Shown here one piece after another: positions 24,382 through 33,261 of a stretch of DNA of 36,145 nt; within the stretch, counting starts at the first letter, position 1, and every line of letters begins with the position of its first letter. Location: positions 1 to 36,145 of the forward strand of contig ONHQ01000047.1 of assembly GCA_900317685.1 (NCBI GenBank). The letters are read 5' to 3'. The stretch comes from an uncultured Prevotella sp. Lineage in GTDB: Bacteria > Bacteroidota > Bacteroidia > Bacteroidales > Bacteroidaceae. Made by a program: the position numbers and the translations under genes. The notes under the pieces are model-generated. The model was not told where the DNA came from. It did no database searches and saw only the letters and a program-made list of their open reading frames with translations.

Positions 24382-24447
24382 GCCCATACCGCTACACCAA
24401 GAAAGACAAACAAAACTGTATTATACACAACTTTAAAACATTTTACC

Positions 24448-24537
24448 ATGCCAAACGGAAAAAAGAAGAAAGGCCACAAGATGGCTACGCATAAGCGTAA
24501 AAAGAGATTACGTAAGAACCGCCACAAGAGCAAGTAA
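24448..24537 (+). CDS. 29-residue, very basic small protein
   Basis: The frame encodes MPNGKKKKGHKM followed by ATHKRKKRLRKNRHKSK, 29 residues, more than half of them Lys or Arg and four His. I recall near-identical micro-proteins in many Bacteroidota, often beside RNase G/E. The composition suggests RNA or ribosome binding; it could be the lineage-specific ribosomal protein called bL38, but I cannot verify that. It lies 66 bp after the HU gene and is followed by its own terminator. Confidence 0.8.
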   Translation: MPNGKKKKGHKMATHKRKKRLRKNRHKSK

Positions 24538-24558
24538 GCTCAGGCGACAGTTCTTGAG

Positions 24559-24595
24559 AGGGGGTACGCCTTTCGTGGTGTGCCCCTTGCTTTTT
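24559..24595 (+). terminator. Terminator after the basic micro-protein gene
   Basis: GGGGTACGCC (24561-24570) pairs with GGTGTGCCCC (24577-24586), with two imperfect pairs and a TTTCGT loop, followed by TTGCTTTTT. Confidence 0.75.
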
Positions 24596-24618
24596 AACCC
24601 TACTTAAAACACCAAGAG

Positions 24619-26193
24619 ATGACAAGTGAAGTTATCATTGACGTCAAGCCGAAGGAGATCTCCATCGCCCTGCTTGAGGACAAACGACTGGTTGAATACC
24701 AGAACGAGCCCCGCTCGGCCAACTTCTCTGTGGGCAACATCTACGTCGCAAAAGTGAAGAAACTCATGCCGGGCCTCAACGCCAGCTTCGTCGACGTCGG
24801 GTATGAGCGTGACGCTTTCTTGCATTATCTTGACTTAGGTAGTCAGTTCAATTCCTACGCAAAGTATCTCAAGCAGATACAGAGTGACCGCCGACGCCTC
24901 TTCCCCTTTGACAAAGCCACCCGCCTGCCCGACCTGCAAAAGGACGGCAGCGTGCAGCAGACACTCAAACAGGGACAGGAAGTGCTCGTGCAGATCGTCA
25001 AGGAGCCTATCTCCACCAAGGGACCGCGCCTGACCGGTGAGCTGAGCTTTGCCGGACGCTATCTCGTGTTGCTGCCCTTTGGCGACAAGGTCTCTGTATC
25101 GTCCAAGATCAAAAGCGGTGAAGAAAGAGCAAGACTCAAGCAACTCATCCACAGCATCAAACCCAAGAACTGCGGTGTCATCGTCAGAACAGTAGCTGAA
25201 GGCAAGCGCGTAGCTGAGCTCGACGGCGAGCTGAAGATCCTGTACAAACGATGGATGGATGCTATCACCAAGGTGCAGAAGACTCAGCAGCGTCCGCAAC
25301 TCGTCTACGAAGAGACCAGCAGGGCCGTTGCCTTGCTGCGAGATTTGTTCAACCCCAGCTACGAGAATATTTTTGTCAACGACGACAGCGTGTTCCATGA
25401 AGTAAAGGATTATGTGGCACTCATCGCCCCTGAAAAGGCAGGTATCGTCAAGCGATATACCGGAAAAGTGCCCATCTTCGACAATTTCAACGTCACCAAA
25501 CAAATTAAGGCCAGCTTCGGCAAGACAGTGAACTACGCCCACGGCGCATACCTCATCATTGAGCACACCGAAGCTATGCACGTTGTGGATGTCAACAGTG
25601 GCAACAGATCAAAGAACGAAAAAGGACAGGAAGGCACGGCACTCGACACCAACCTCGGAGCTGCCGATGAGTTGGCACGCCAACTCCGACTGCGTGATAT
25701 GGGAGGAATCATCGTGGTCGACTTCATCGACATGAACCTGGCCGAGGACCGGCAACTGCTCTATGAGCGCATGTGCAAAAACATGCAGAAGGACCGCGCC
25801 CGCCACAACATTCTGCCACTGAGCAAATTCGGACTGATGCAGATCACCCGTCAGCGCGTGCGCCCTGCCATGGACGTCAACGTGGAAGAGACGTGTCCCA
25901 CCTGCAACGGCACCGGAAAGATCAAGTCAAGCATCCTCTTCACCGACCAGCTCGAAGGAAAAATCGACCGCCTGGTCAACAAGATCGGCATCAAAAAGTT
26001 CTATCTCCACGTTCATCCCTATGTCGCTGCCTACATCAACCAGGGCTTCATGAGCCTCAAGCGCAAGTGGCAGATGAAATACGGATTGGGTGTACACATC
26101 ATTCCTTCACAGAAGCTCGCCTTCCTGCAGTATGAGTTCTATGATGCTAAGGGGGAGTATCTCGACATGAAGGAAGAGATAGAAACTAAGTAA
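24619..26193 (+). CDS. rng: Ribonuclease G/E family endoribonuclease
   Basis: A 524-residue single-strand-specific endoribonuclease of mRNA decay and rRNA processing. It has an S1-like N-terminal domain (SVGNIYVAKVKKLMPGLNAS, about 35-130 with an insert), then the RNase H/DNase I-like catalytic core. The two Mg-binding Asp are D324 (VVDVNSGN) and D368 (IVVDFIDM), separated by ALDTNLGAADELARQLRLRD. The Zn-link cysteines C426 and C429 (CPTCNGTG) support dimer or tetramer assembly. The long RNase E scaffold tail is missing, so it is the short RNase G-like form, about 35 residues longer than E. coli RNase G. No promoter is obvious after the upstream terminator; readthrough is possible. Confidence 0.96.
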   Translation: MTSEVIIDVKPKEISIALLEDKRLVEYQNEPRSANFSVGNIYVAKVKKLMPGLNASFVDVGYERDAFLHYLDLGSQFNSYAKYLKQIQSDRRRLFPFDKATRLPDLQKDGSVQQTLKQGQEVLVQIVKEPISTKGPRLTGELSFAGRYLVLLPFGDKVSVSSKIKSGEERARLKQLIHSIKPKNCGVIVRTVAEGKRVAELDGELKILYKRWMDAITKVQKTQQRPQLVYEETSRAVALLRDLFNPSYENIFVNDDSVFHEVKDYVALIAPEKAGIVKRYTGKVPIFDNFNVTKQIKASFGKTVNYAHGAYLIIEHTEAMHVVDVNSGNRSKNEKGQEGTALDTNLGAADELARQLRLRDMGGIIVVDFIDMNLAEDRQLLYERMCKNMQKDRARHNILPLSKFGLMQITRQRVRPAMDVNVEETCPTCNGTGKIKSSILFTDQLEGKIDRLVNKIGIKKFYLHVHPYVAAYINQGFMSLKRKWQMKYGLGVHIIPSQKLAFLQYEFYDAKGEYLDMKEEIETK

Positions 26194-26233
26194 CGGCTGT
26201 CCGCAACACGGAACCAGCCAAGCAACCCAACAA

Positions 26234-26272
26234 GAGGGAGTGTCAACACAGCGTTGACACTCCCTCTTTTTT
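26234..26272 (+). terminator. Intrinsic terminator after RNase G/E
   Basis: GAGGGAGTGTCAAC (26234-26247) pairs perfectly with GTTGACACTCCCTC (26253-26266), followed by six T. Confidence 0.95.
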
Positions 26273-26339
26273 GTTTACGACCTCGCCCAAGCGCACAATT
26301 TCATCCGTACTCTATCTGATCACCGCGGTAGTCATTCCA

Positions 26340-26482
26340 ACAAATGTGCATATATGTTTCATCCCAAACGCAAGAAATGTAACATTTATGCACACACCGT
26401 GTATTTTCGAAAACAAAGCAACATTTGTGCACCTTTTTGAAACATAATCCAACCTTACATAAAGACAGAAATATTAACTTTG
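26340..26482 (+). promoter_or_regulatory. Promoter cassette copy 1, upstream of decayed gene
   Basis: The -7 element TAACTTTG is at 26475-26482. Upstream, the sequence aligns with 33090-33220: CATAATC(C/A)AACCTTACATAAAG is shared, as are the motifs AAATGT and TGTGCACC. AAATGT-A-ACATTT forms a 6-1-6 dyad near 26377. No -33 TTTG is present, so an activator may be needed. Confidence 0.6.
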
Positions 26483-26545
26483 CGGTGAAAATCTGCATAT
26501 AAACATAATTAACAAAAGACAAAAAGCACAAATCTTGTCTTTGTC

Positions 26546-26950
26546 ATGTGCCTACTGGGAAGCAAAACACAGGCAATGAATCTGAATTATGATGGTTCAA
26601 CTTCGACCATCACGCTCGACAAGGGTGAATATCTATACCAGCAAGTCGAGAAAAAAGCACTGAAAGACATTGTTACTAACGATAACGATGCTCATAAGTT
26701 CAATCCCGATAATGACCACCTCTATATCACTGTAGAAGGTACTATCAACTCCGCAGATGTCGGCATTCTATGTGGAGAAAAGTTGAACTACGCTTCCGTC
26801 GACATGAGCCTGCTCAATGCTTCCTATGTAAAGGAGGATGGTAAGAAAGATTATACGCATTTCTCATTAAGCAATGCCAATGGAAACTTGAAAAGCATCG
26901 CTCTGCCCAGCAACATGGACGTCATTGGTGATAACTTTGATTTTTATTAA
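26546..26950 (+). pseudogene. Decayed copy of the BspA-like LRR protein gene
   Basis: The 134-residue frame is a remnant of the intact gene at 33262. CLLGSKTQA matches the end of the intact signal peptide (CLLGSKSQA), but the upstream codons have lost the start and the hydrophobic core; the apparent ATG stands where the intact gene has Leu. TITLDKGEYL matches TITLDKDEHL. About 130 residues are then missing, and homology resumes at DAHKF...VDMSLLNASYV...LKSIALPSNMDVIGD. The frame ends there in unrelated sequence (NFDFY), losing all LRR and C-terminal parts. A functional short protein is unlikely without a signal peptide. Confidence 0.75.
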
Positions 26951-27192
26951 TTTTGCAACCAGCTAACGACTGGGAGGTCTGTCGAGACACTGTTACAAAA
27001 CAGTCCGGCAGGTTCAGAAACTTTGGTTCTGACAAGCTGTATTAGACTAGCAGTTCAGATAATCTAAATTATACAACAACATAAGAACAAAATCTAACTC
27101 CTGCCGGGGGTCATTGGCTCCGGTCGGAAAAACAAACCCAGGGACATTTTGCCCCAACCGAACTAAGAATGTTTATTAATAAAACTAACATC
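26951..27192 (+). promoter_or_regulatory. Leader of the 1690-residue surface-protein gene
   Basis: A candidate promoter is TTGG (26924-26927) with TAATTTTG (26948-26955), 20 nt apart, overlapping the end of the pseudogene. The ~230-nt leader has dyads including CCGGCAGG (27005-27012) with CCTGCCGG (27100-27107) and TTCAGAA with TTCTGA. I see no ORF in it. Confidence 0.4.
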
Positions 27193-30100
27193 ATGTACAC
27201 TAAAGAAAAAGTGAAGGCATGCAGTCGATGGCTCACTGTGCTATTGATGCTGCTCTTGTGCCAGGCCACATTGGCACAAGAAAAGGGAAAGGAAACGCCC
27301 ACCGTCACGCTATCGAAGAATAGCTATACGGTCACCGTGGGCGAGAAGGACTTTGTGGAGCCCACCATCACTATTACCAACAAGAATGATAAGAACATCA
27401 CCGGCCGCTTCTCGCGTACCTATTCTATCGTGGGCGGCACCACGCTGACCACTACGGACGACGAGGGAAATACCGTCGAGGCGAAGCCCGTCACCTGGCA
27501 GGATGCCACGACTGGTACTACCCTGCTTGAGCGCTATGGCAGTGTGAATATCGGCTCCAAGACGGGAACCGTAACGGTGAAGATTGCCTTTACGCCAATT
27601 GGTGCTTATACCGACAAGTATAACAGCCTAACCGCAAGCTACACCATCACCATCCAAGTGCCTCAAAACGTCACACAGACGCTGACACACAACGGCAGCA
27701 CGATTGAAGACAATACTACACTCAACATCTCCACGGGCAAAGACACTTATGGCAACGCTCTGAGTGGCTTCACGGCCCTGCCCGAGCTGAAACTAACCTA
27801 CGAGCAAAACGAGGATGTCAACGACATTACCCAGTACTACGACATCAGCTATGCGTTGAGTCAAGATGGGGGGGGCAACTTCTCTCTTGACACGACAAAC
27901 AAGAAAATCACATCTAAAGCAAATACAGACGCCGAGACCACGCTCACGCTGACGGCAATGCCAAAGTCAGACTATACCAGCGTGTATGGCGACAAGACAT
28001 ATAGCTTCACCTTCCCGGTGAAGTCGACATACATCACTGCGGACAAGAAGCTGAAGACCTACATCAGCTTTGCTCAGCAAGAGCAGGATGTGTATAAATA
28101 TCCCGCATTCTTCAATTATTACAAGCCAGTCATCACTGACGAGAACGGTACGGACATCACGCAATTGTTCACGGACAAAAGTATCTATGGGTGGCCGAAC
28201 CCACTTACTTATAGCTACGAATTCCAAAATATTTATAAGAGAAGTGAGAATCCCTATGATCACGCCATAACGATGGCTCAGGGCACTGTCGACTATAGCT
28301 CATCCGACAATCCCGGCCAGATCACTTTCAATGATGACGGGACTGCACGTCTATGGGCCGGCAATCTACCCTACGACCGTCCCGACGACTATATCATCAC
28401 GGTAACGGCCACGGTACCCTCGGGCTATGAGAACATCTACGAGGCCCCAGTGCCCAAGAAAGGCACGACGACGGTGACGATGGATTCCTATCAGGGCCAG
28501 CCGGACACGCTCCACCGCACCTACGAGCTCCAGAGCAACCAGTATCTGCTCAACGTGATGAAGCGGGCCCCACAGATCTCCTTCACCCCCGACCCCTCCA
28601 AGGTGACGCTTGCCGAGGGCATGACGATGACCTCCGGCAACCGCTTCGACGTAAAGGGCTATTTCCCCAACGTGCAAGCCCCCACCGACTCCTGCCTCTA
28701 CGAGAAGAACGACTTCTGGTACACCTACTTTGTTCCTGAAGAAAGTGCATGGCATGAAGGTGACCAACTCACCCAGGGCCAGGTGAAAGTGGAGGTTACA
28801 GGTTCCATTGCTGGCGGTGACACTCGCATGGAGACGAATGTCTCTGAGAGCATCAAGCAAGCCAACGGCACTTACACGACCATGACGGGCACGCGCTACT
28901 GGTCGCAGAAGAGTTGGGGTACCGACGGCAACTGGAAGATCATCTTCCACGGCACAGGCAATATACCTCTTTATTATACCATCCGCCCTTGGACCGTACA
29001 GAAGTGGGACATCAGCTCGGCTCAGGCCGTCACCTACACCATCGTCAAGCAGGAGCCGGTGACGCTCGTCGTCGACCCGAACTCTTTTGTCATCCACACA
29101 GGTGAGACGGCTCAGGCTCCCAGCGTGAAGGTCTACGACCAGTTTGGTGCCGACCTCACCGAGCACTATGACTTCACATACACCGTCGACAACACAGGCT
29201 TCGCCACCGTCGACGCTACCGACCACCACGCCACCGGTGTAGCCGCCGGCACCGCCACTGTGACCGTCAAAGCCACGGAGAAGAACGACTGGGCGCAGAA
29301 GGACTACTACGTGGACGCTACCCCTGGTACTTACACCGTCAAGGTGGTGGCTGCCGATCCTTCGCAGGCTCAGTATGAGGTCATCTACGACGATGTGGCC
29401 ACATCGTCTACTCATACCAACCGCATGGGCAAGCTCCACTTCATCAAGGCCGGCAAGTTCGCTGCCGGACAAGTAGCTTATCAGAAAGTGCCAGGCATCA
29501 ACATCACCTTCGGCAATCCCAATGACCACCACATGGATGTGGTTCAATCCACAGCGGATGTGTCGACGGGCGGCATTGGCAAAGACAACGACAACGAGGA
29601 CAAAGATGCCAGTGGCAAGTTTGTCAAGGACGTGCTCGTCAGCAACGGTCACCCGACCAACAAGGAGGGAGTACATCTCATGGGCGGCGAGACTGACCCC
29701 ATCCCGACGAACGGCTTCTTCGTGAAGATTGAGGCCGTCACCAATGGCTTCCTCACCATCGACGCGCGCTTCGAGGCCGGCCACACCGTGTACCTCGTGC
29801 GCGAGAGTGACAAGCGCACCGAGCGGTTCTACTACGACAGTGAGTTCATCGGTGAGCAGCCCTTCCACTATGCCCTCATGGCCGGACAGACCTACTACCT
29901 CTATGCCAATGGCGACCAGATGCGCCTGCATGGACTGTCCTTCGAGCCGGCCTTCGTGCTCATGCCCGAGGACACCGACCCCTACGACGCCGCACAGGCC
30001 TTCGTCAACGGATACACCGGCAAGTTGCCCTACCTGCGAAAGACCAGCTACCCCACCGTCAAGTGGCAACCCTTGGCGAATGAGTACAGCACGTCCTCAC

Positions 30101-32265
30101 GTGACCCCAACAAGGTGGCCACCATCGACGATAACGGCAAGGTCACCCCGCTGGCCACCACCGCCGAAGAGATCGATGGCAAGAGCGTGCACAACCGTGT
30201 GAAGGTCTCCGCCATCGTCCTCGGCGAGAAGAAGAGCAGCGGCGACCAGGTGGAGAAGATACCGCAGTACCTGCTGCGCATCTCTGACATCCCCATCTAC
30301 ATGCTCACCGATGACGAGGACAAGCCGCAGGTCATCCCGCAGCCCGGACAGCGGGTCAGCACCACCAACATCCTCACGCGCATGTGGATGACCTACGGTG
30401 GATGGCTCCACACCACCGAGGACTATCCTTACTATAAGAAAAACGACAAGGACGCCTATCCCGACCTGATGTACGACGGGTGGAAACCCGCCAAGATGGA
30501 CTCTGTGGGCGGCGACAACCGCACCATCGACGGCTTCAAGGTGGCCTCCTTCGGCGAGCAGAACCCGACGGCCGAGAACGTCTTCTCCTGGAACCAGAAC
30601 GACAAGAACACCTTCGCCCTGCCTGTGCGTGGAGCTTACCTGAAGTTCGAGCCTGAGGAATCGGGTACGCTCATCGTCTACCTCCTCCAGAACGGCATGA
30701 CCGATGCCCAGGAGAGCGACACGAAGCTCGGCGACAAATATATGCTGCGCCGCCGCGCCATGTACATCCTCGACGAGGCCGGACACAACGTGAAGCTCAC
30801 GCCCAACGACGAGTGGGCCAACATCGACATCCCGGGCGGCACGAACGCGGCCGACGGTGTCAACTTCGGCTACTACACCGAGAGCGTCTTCCGCTGCTCC
30901 TGGGAAAAGCTGCTCAAGGCCGCCAAGGCCGCCGGCAACGACGAGGCTACGATGTTCAGCCACAGCACATGGAACACGTTCAACAAAGCGTACACCCAAG
31001 ACGACAAGAAGAAGGACATGGAGAGTGTCCGCGAGGCATGGCAGAATGCCACCATCAAGCTCGGCTCGAACAACCGACTGCTCAACGGCACCACCGTGCA
31101 GCGCGTCATCAAGCTCTCTGACGGCTCCTACGCCCTGCCTACGAAGGGCTACGTGCGCTATGCACTGCATGTCAAGTCGGGCAAGACTTACTACTTCTTC
31201 ATGACGGGTTCGAAGCTCGGTGTCTGCGGCTATGCCTTCGTGCCCAAGGGGTTCACCGGCAGCTTCACCGAATGGACCGGTAAGGGCAAGCCGACGACTG
31301 AGAACGGCGAGACAAACAAGGCCGACGAGGCCAACCGCAAGCTTCTACCCGAACCAGGCGACGAGAAAGTCTACAACACAGAGTCGAAGACCACACCGAG
31401 ATATGTCGCCATGACGCTGTACGACAACCCGACAGCCTCTCAGACCAACCCGGAGATGACAGGCGACAATGCCAAGGCGGAGTTTGTCAACGTCACCGTC
31501 AACCGCTCGTTCCAGAGTGGCAAGTGGACGGGCATCTGCCTGCCTTTCTCGGTCAACGAGACGCAGGTGAAGCAGGTGTTCGGCAACAACGCCATGGTCA
31601 TCTCCTTCGACGGTCTCATCCCCGAGGGTGAGAAGAAGGGCTGGGCCCACTTCTCACAGCACGTCAACCAGCTTATCGAGGCAGGTCGGCCTTACTTCAT
31701 CAAGCCGGCATGGACCGACGACACATCGAAGTCTTCAGTCACCTTCAACCATGTGTCCATGGAGGGTGTCTCACCGATGACGCTCGACTGCGTCTACAAC
31801 CCGAACAACCTGACAAAGGACCAACTGAAGGTGTTCCAGTATCAGTTCATCGGCAACTACGCCCCGACGCAGGTGCCTGCCTACAGCTACGTGATGAGTG
31901 CCAACGCCAAGGATGCCGACGGCAACGTCTATCCCGAGGGTGGCTTGGTGCGCTATGCGCCGAAGAACGCCACGAAGACGCTCTCCATGGCGGGCTTCCG
32001 CAGTTACCTCAAGCCGTGTAAAGATGAGGATGGCAACGAGATCACCACGCCCGCACAGGCCAAGATGGCTCTCATCCAAGGCTACGAGTTCAACGGAACA
32101 GCCACGGGCATCGACGAGATTGTCGAGGACATGAACGTCGACCTCAGCCGCTACGCCAAGGGGGTATACAACCTCAACGGCCAGCTCGTCAGTGAGAAGA
32201 ATAGCACCGAGGGCCTCTCCGCAGGTGTGTATATCATGAACGGTAAAAAGATTATAGTGAAATGA
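27193..32265 (+). CDS. Large secreted surface protein with Ig-like domains and C-terminal sorting-type motif
   Basis: A predicted 1690-residue exported protein. Starting at MYTKEKVKACSRW gives a signal peptide (WLTVLLMLLLCQATLAQ); an ATG 24 bp upstream only adds polar residues. The body is repeated beta-sandwich-like sequence, with a BIG2-like bacterial Ig domain near 617-715 (LVVDPNSFVIHTGETAQAPS...TGVAAGTATVTV). From about 1430 comes a module (GKWTGICLPFSVNETQVKQV, FG.., RPYFIKPAW) related to that in the BspA-like protein at 33262. The end GVYNLNGQLV...GVYIMNGKKIIVK resembles the C-terminal domains of type IX-secreted proteins, but I cannot show that this strain has that system. The stop overlaps the next small gene by 4 bp. 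Ligand unknown. Confidence 0.8.
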   Translation: MYTKEKVKACSRWLTVLLMLLLCQATLAQEKGKETPTVTLSKNSYTVTVGEKDFVEPTITITNKNDKNITGRFSRTYSIVGGTTLTTTDDEGNTVEAKPVTWQDATTGTTLLERYGSVNIGSKTGTVTVKIAFTPIGAYTDKYNSLTASYTITIQVPQNVTQTLTHNGSTIEDNTTLNISTGKDTYGNALSGFTALPELKLTYEQNEDVNDITQYYDISYALSQDGGGNFSLDTTNKKITSKANTDAETTLTLTAMPKSDYTSVYGDKTYSFTFPVKSTYITADKKLKTYISFAQQEQDVYKYPAFFNYYKPVITDENGTDITQLFTDKSIYGWPNPLTYSYEFQNIYKRSENPYDHAITMAQGTVDYSSSDNPGQITFNDDGTARLWAGNLPYDRPDDYIITVTATVPSGYENIYEAPVPKKGTTTVTMDSYQGQPDTLHRTYELQSNQYLLNVMKRAPQISFTPDPSKVTLAEGMTMTSGNRFDVKGYFPNVQAPTDSCLYEKNDFWYTYFVPEESAWHEGDQLTQGQVKVEVTGSIAGGDTRMETNVSESIKQANGTYTTMTGTRYWSQKSWGTDGNWKIIFHGTGNIPLYYTIRPWTVQKWDISSAQAVTYTIVKQEPVTLVVDPNSFVIHTGETAQAPSVKVYDQFGADLTEHYDFTYTVDNTGFATVDATDHHATGVAAGTATVTVKATEKNDWAQKDYYVDATPGTYTVKVVAADPSQAQYEVIYDDVATSSTHTNRMGKLHFIKAGKFAAGQVAYQKVPGINITFGNPNDHHMDVVQSTADVSTGGIGKDNDNEDKDASGKFVKDVLVSNGHPTNKEGVHLMGGETDPIPTNGFFVKIEAVTNGFLTIDARFEAGHTVYLVRESDKRTERFYYDSEFIGEQPFHYALMAGQTYYLYANGDQMRLHGLSFEPAFVLMPEDTDPYDAAQAFVNGYTGKLPYLRKTSYPTVKWQPLANEYSTSSRDPNKVATIDDNGKVTPLATTAEEIDGKSVHNRVKVSAIVLGEKKSSGDQVEKIPQYLLRISDIPIYMLTDDEDKPQVIPQPGQRVSTTNILTRMWMTYGGWLHTTEDYPYYKKNDKDAYPDLMYDGWKPAKMDSVGGDNRTIDGFKVASFGEQNPTAENVFSWNQNDKNTFALPVRGAYLKFEPEESGTLIVYLLQNGMTDAQESDTKLGDKYMLRRRAMYILDEAGHNVKLTPNDEWANIDIPGGTNAADGVNFGYYTESVFRCSWEKLLKAAKAAGNDEATMFSHSTWNTFNKAYTQDDKKKDMESVREAWQNATIKLGSNNRLLNGTTVQRVIKLSDGSYALPTKGYVRYALHVKSGKTYYFFMTGSKLGVCGYAFVPKGFTGSFTEWTGKGKPTTENGETNKADEANRKLLPEPGDEKVYNTESKTTPRYVAMTLYDNPTASQTNPEMTGDNAKAEFVNVTVNRSFQSGKWTGICLPFSVNETQVKQVFGNNAMVISFDGLIPEGEKKGWAHFSQHVNQLIEAGRPYFIKPAWTDDTSKSSVTFNHVSMEGVSPMTLDCVYNPNNLTKDQLKVFQYQFIGNYAPTQVPAYSYVMSANAKDADGNVYPEGGLVRYAPKNATKTLSMAGFRSYLKPCKDEDGNEITTPAQAKMALIQGYEFNGTATGIDEIVEDMNVDLSRYAKGVYNLNGQLVSEKNSTEGLSAGVYIMNGKKIIVK

Positions 32266-32471
32266 AAAAGATATATCAGGCACCTGTGGCAGTGTGCTGC
32301 CCCATGACCGCACAAGGATATCTTCTCGCAGGTTCCAACCGTATAAAAGGTGCCGTAGTGGAGGATAAGAGTACACAGAAGGTATCTAAAATCAATGTCG
32401 GTCAGGACGATGAGGACATTACCGGTCTCTCCAAGAAGTCCTTCGACCCTTGGGACGCATGGGATGAATAA
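32262..32471 (+). CDS. Small acidic 'AGSN' protein, translationally coupled to the surface protein
   Basis: A 69-residue protein whose start overlaps the stop of the 1690-residue gene (ATGA). It begins MKKIYQAPVAVC, has a short middle hydrophobic stretch ending LLAGSN (about 21-26), and ends in an acidic aromatic tail FDPWDAWDE. It has no signal peptide or Cys lipobox. The protein at 35710 follows the same plan (MKKKYIVP, LMAGSN, W-rich acidic tail). I recall similar small proteins after surface genes in Prevotella, with no known function. An intrinsic terminator follows. Confidence 0.8.
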   Translation: MKKIYQAPVAVCCPMTAQGYLLAGSNRIKGAVVEDKSTQKVSKINVGQDDEDITGLSKKSFDPWDAWDE

Positions 32472-32503
32472 TTGAATCACCTCAAGCAAGGTGAGGACAG
32501 ATT

Positions 32504-32552
32504 AAAGCCCACCGCTGACAGCCGCTTGGCAAGTCAGTGATGGGCTTTTTTT
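32504..32552 (+). terminator. Terminator after the first small AGSN gene
   Basis: AAGCCCACCGCTGAC (32505-32519) pairs with GTCAGTGATGGGCTT (32533-32547) through G-C, A-U and G-U pairs, then a T-run to 32552 that is also the start of dispersed-repeat copy 2. Confidence 0.88.
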
Positions 32553-32596
32553 GTCATGAGCTCTCTTCTCCAAACACGGGGTTGGTCCTGTGCGCC
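32548..32596. repeat. Dispersed ~49-bp repeat, copy 2
   Basis: Nearly identical to 111-159 (core GTCATGAGCTCTCTTCTCC then AAACAC). Like copy 1 it starts in the T-run following a hairpin. Confidence 0.8.
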
Positions 32597-32845
32597 TATA
32601 TTCGGATATATTCTTGATTCCGCGTAGCGGAACGTTAGTATCAGAACGAACCACTCACACGTATTTCTCTCGCAAAGCCGCAAAGGACGCAAAGTACTGA
32701 AGCACACCCAAAGGCTATCTACCAACCAATATCGTTGTTTCCTTTTAACGCACCATCTTCGATGGTATCAAGAATATAAACGAATATCGAGAATATATAT
32801 TCGTTATATTCGGATATATTCTTGATTCCGCGTAGCGGAACGTTA
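32597..32845. repeat. Pair of identical 41-bp direct repeats with internal hairpin
   Basis: Copies at 32597-32637 and 32805-32845 are identical over 41 bp, containing the dyad TTCCGC-GTA-GCGGAA. Between them, ATCAAGAATATA (32767-32778) pairs perfectly with TATATTCTTGAT (32815-32826), and inner ACGAATAT (32780-32787) with ATATTCGT (32797-32804), so a nested hairpin overlaps the second copy. The region 32472-33261 has no gene. Confidence 0.85.
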
Positions 32846-32871
32846 ACTTAAAAAAGTATCATAGTTAGGCC

Positions 32872-32923
32872 GCTGAGGGCAGCGGCCCTCCCGGCAGCGG
32901 CCCTCCCGACAGCTGCCCTCAGC
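32872..32923. repeat. GC-rich inverted repeat
   Basis: GCTGAGGGCAGC (32872-32883) is the perfect reverse complement of GCTGCCCTCAGC (32912-32923). The loop carries two GCGGCCCTCCCG units. It is strikingly GC-rich inside an AT-rich intergenic region. Confidence 0.75.
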
Positions 32924-33087
32924 ACTACTTTCCTATTAACTTCTGTAATCGATCAGCGAAGAAGCATCATATCCGAACCACGGAAAATATCCACTGTGCC
33001 GGATTATCCCCGCCCTAACCCCGCAAAACATCTGAGTGGGCCGATATAGTCACCAATCTTGGAACTTGGGTGTCCCAATGACGAAAG

Positions 33088-33220
33088 CAGCAAATGTACA
33101 CAAAAGTTTGCGAAATGTATCATATACGCACAAATGACGAGTTTATGACAAAAAAGTAACATGTGTGCACCAAATCGAAACATAATCAAACCTTACATAA
33201 AGAATAAAATAATATCTTTG
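33088..33220 (+). promoter_or_regulatory. Promoter cassette copy 2, upstream of the BspA-like gene
   Basis: TATCTTTG at 33213-33220 is the -7 element. The ~130 bp upstream aligns with 26340-26482, including CATAATCAAACCTTACATAAAG, GAAATGTA and TGTGCACC. The conservation between an intact gene and its decayed copy suggests that the sequence carries regulatory sites. Confidence 0.65.
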
Positions 33221-33261
33221 CAGTCGAAAAAAGCAAATAAACTAAATAAACTAATGACAAA

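Noticed and set aside
26301-26531. Minus-strand 76-codon frame upstream of the decayed gene
   Set aside because: It coincides with the duplicated promoter cassette; the frame is not kept in the second cassette.
28366-30069. Long minus-strand open frame (567 codons) opposite the 1690-residue surface gene
   Set aside because: It is antisense to a gene with signal peptide, recognisable domains and C-terminus. Its translation is low-complexity (Val/Gly/His-rich), as expected from reading the complement of GC-biased codons.
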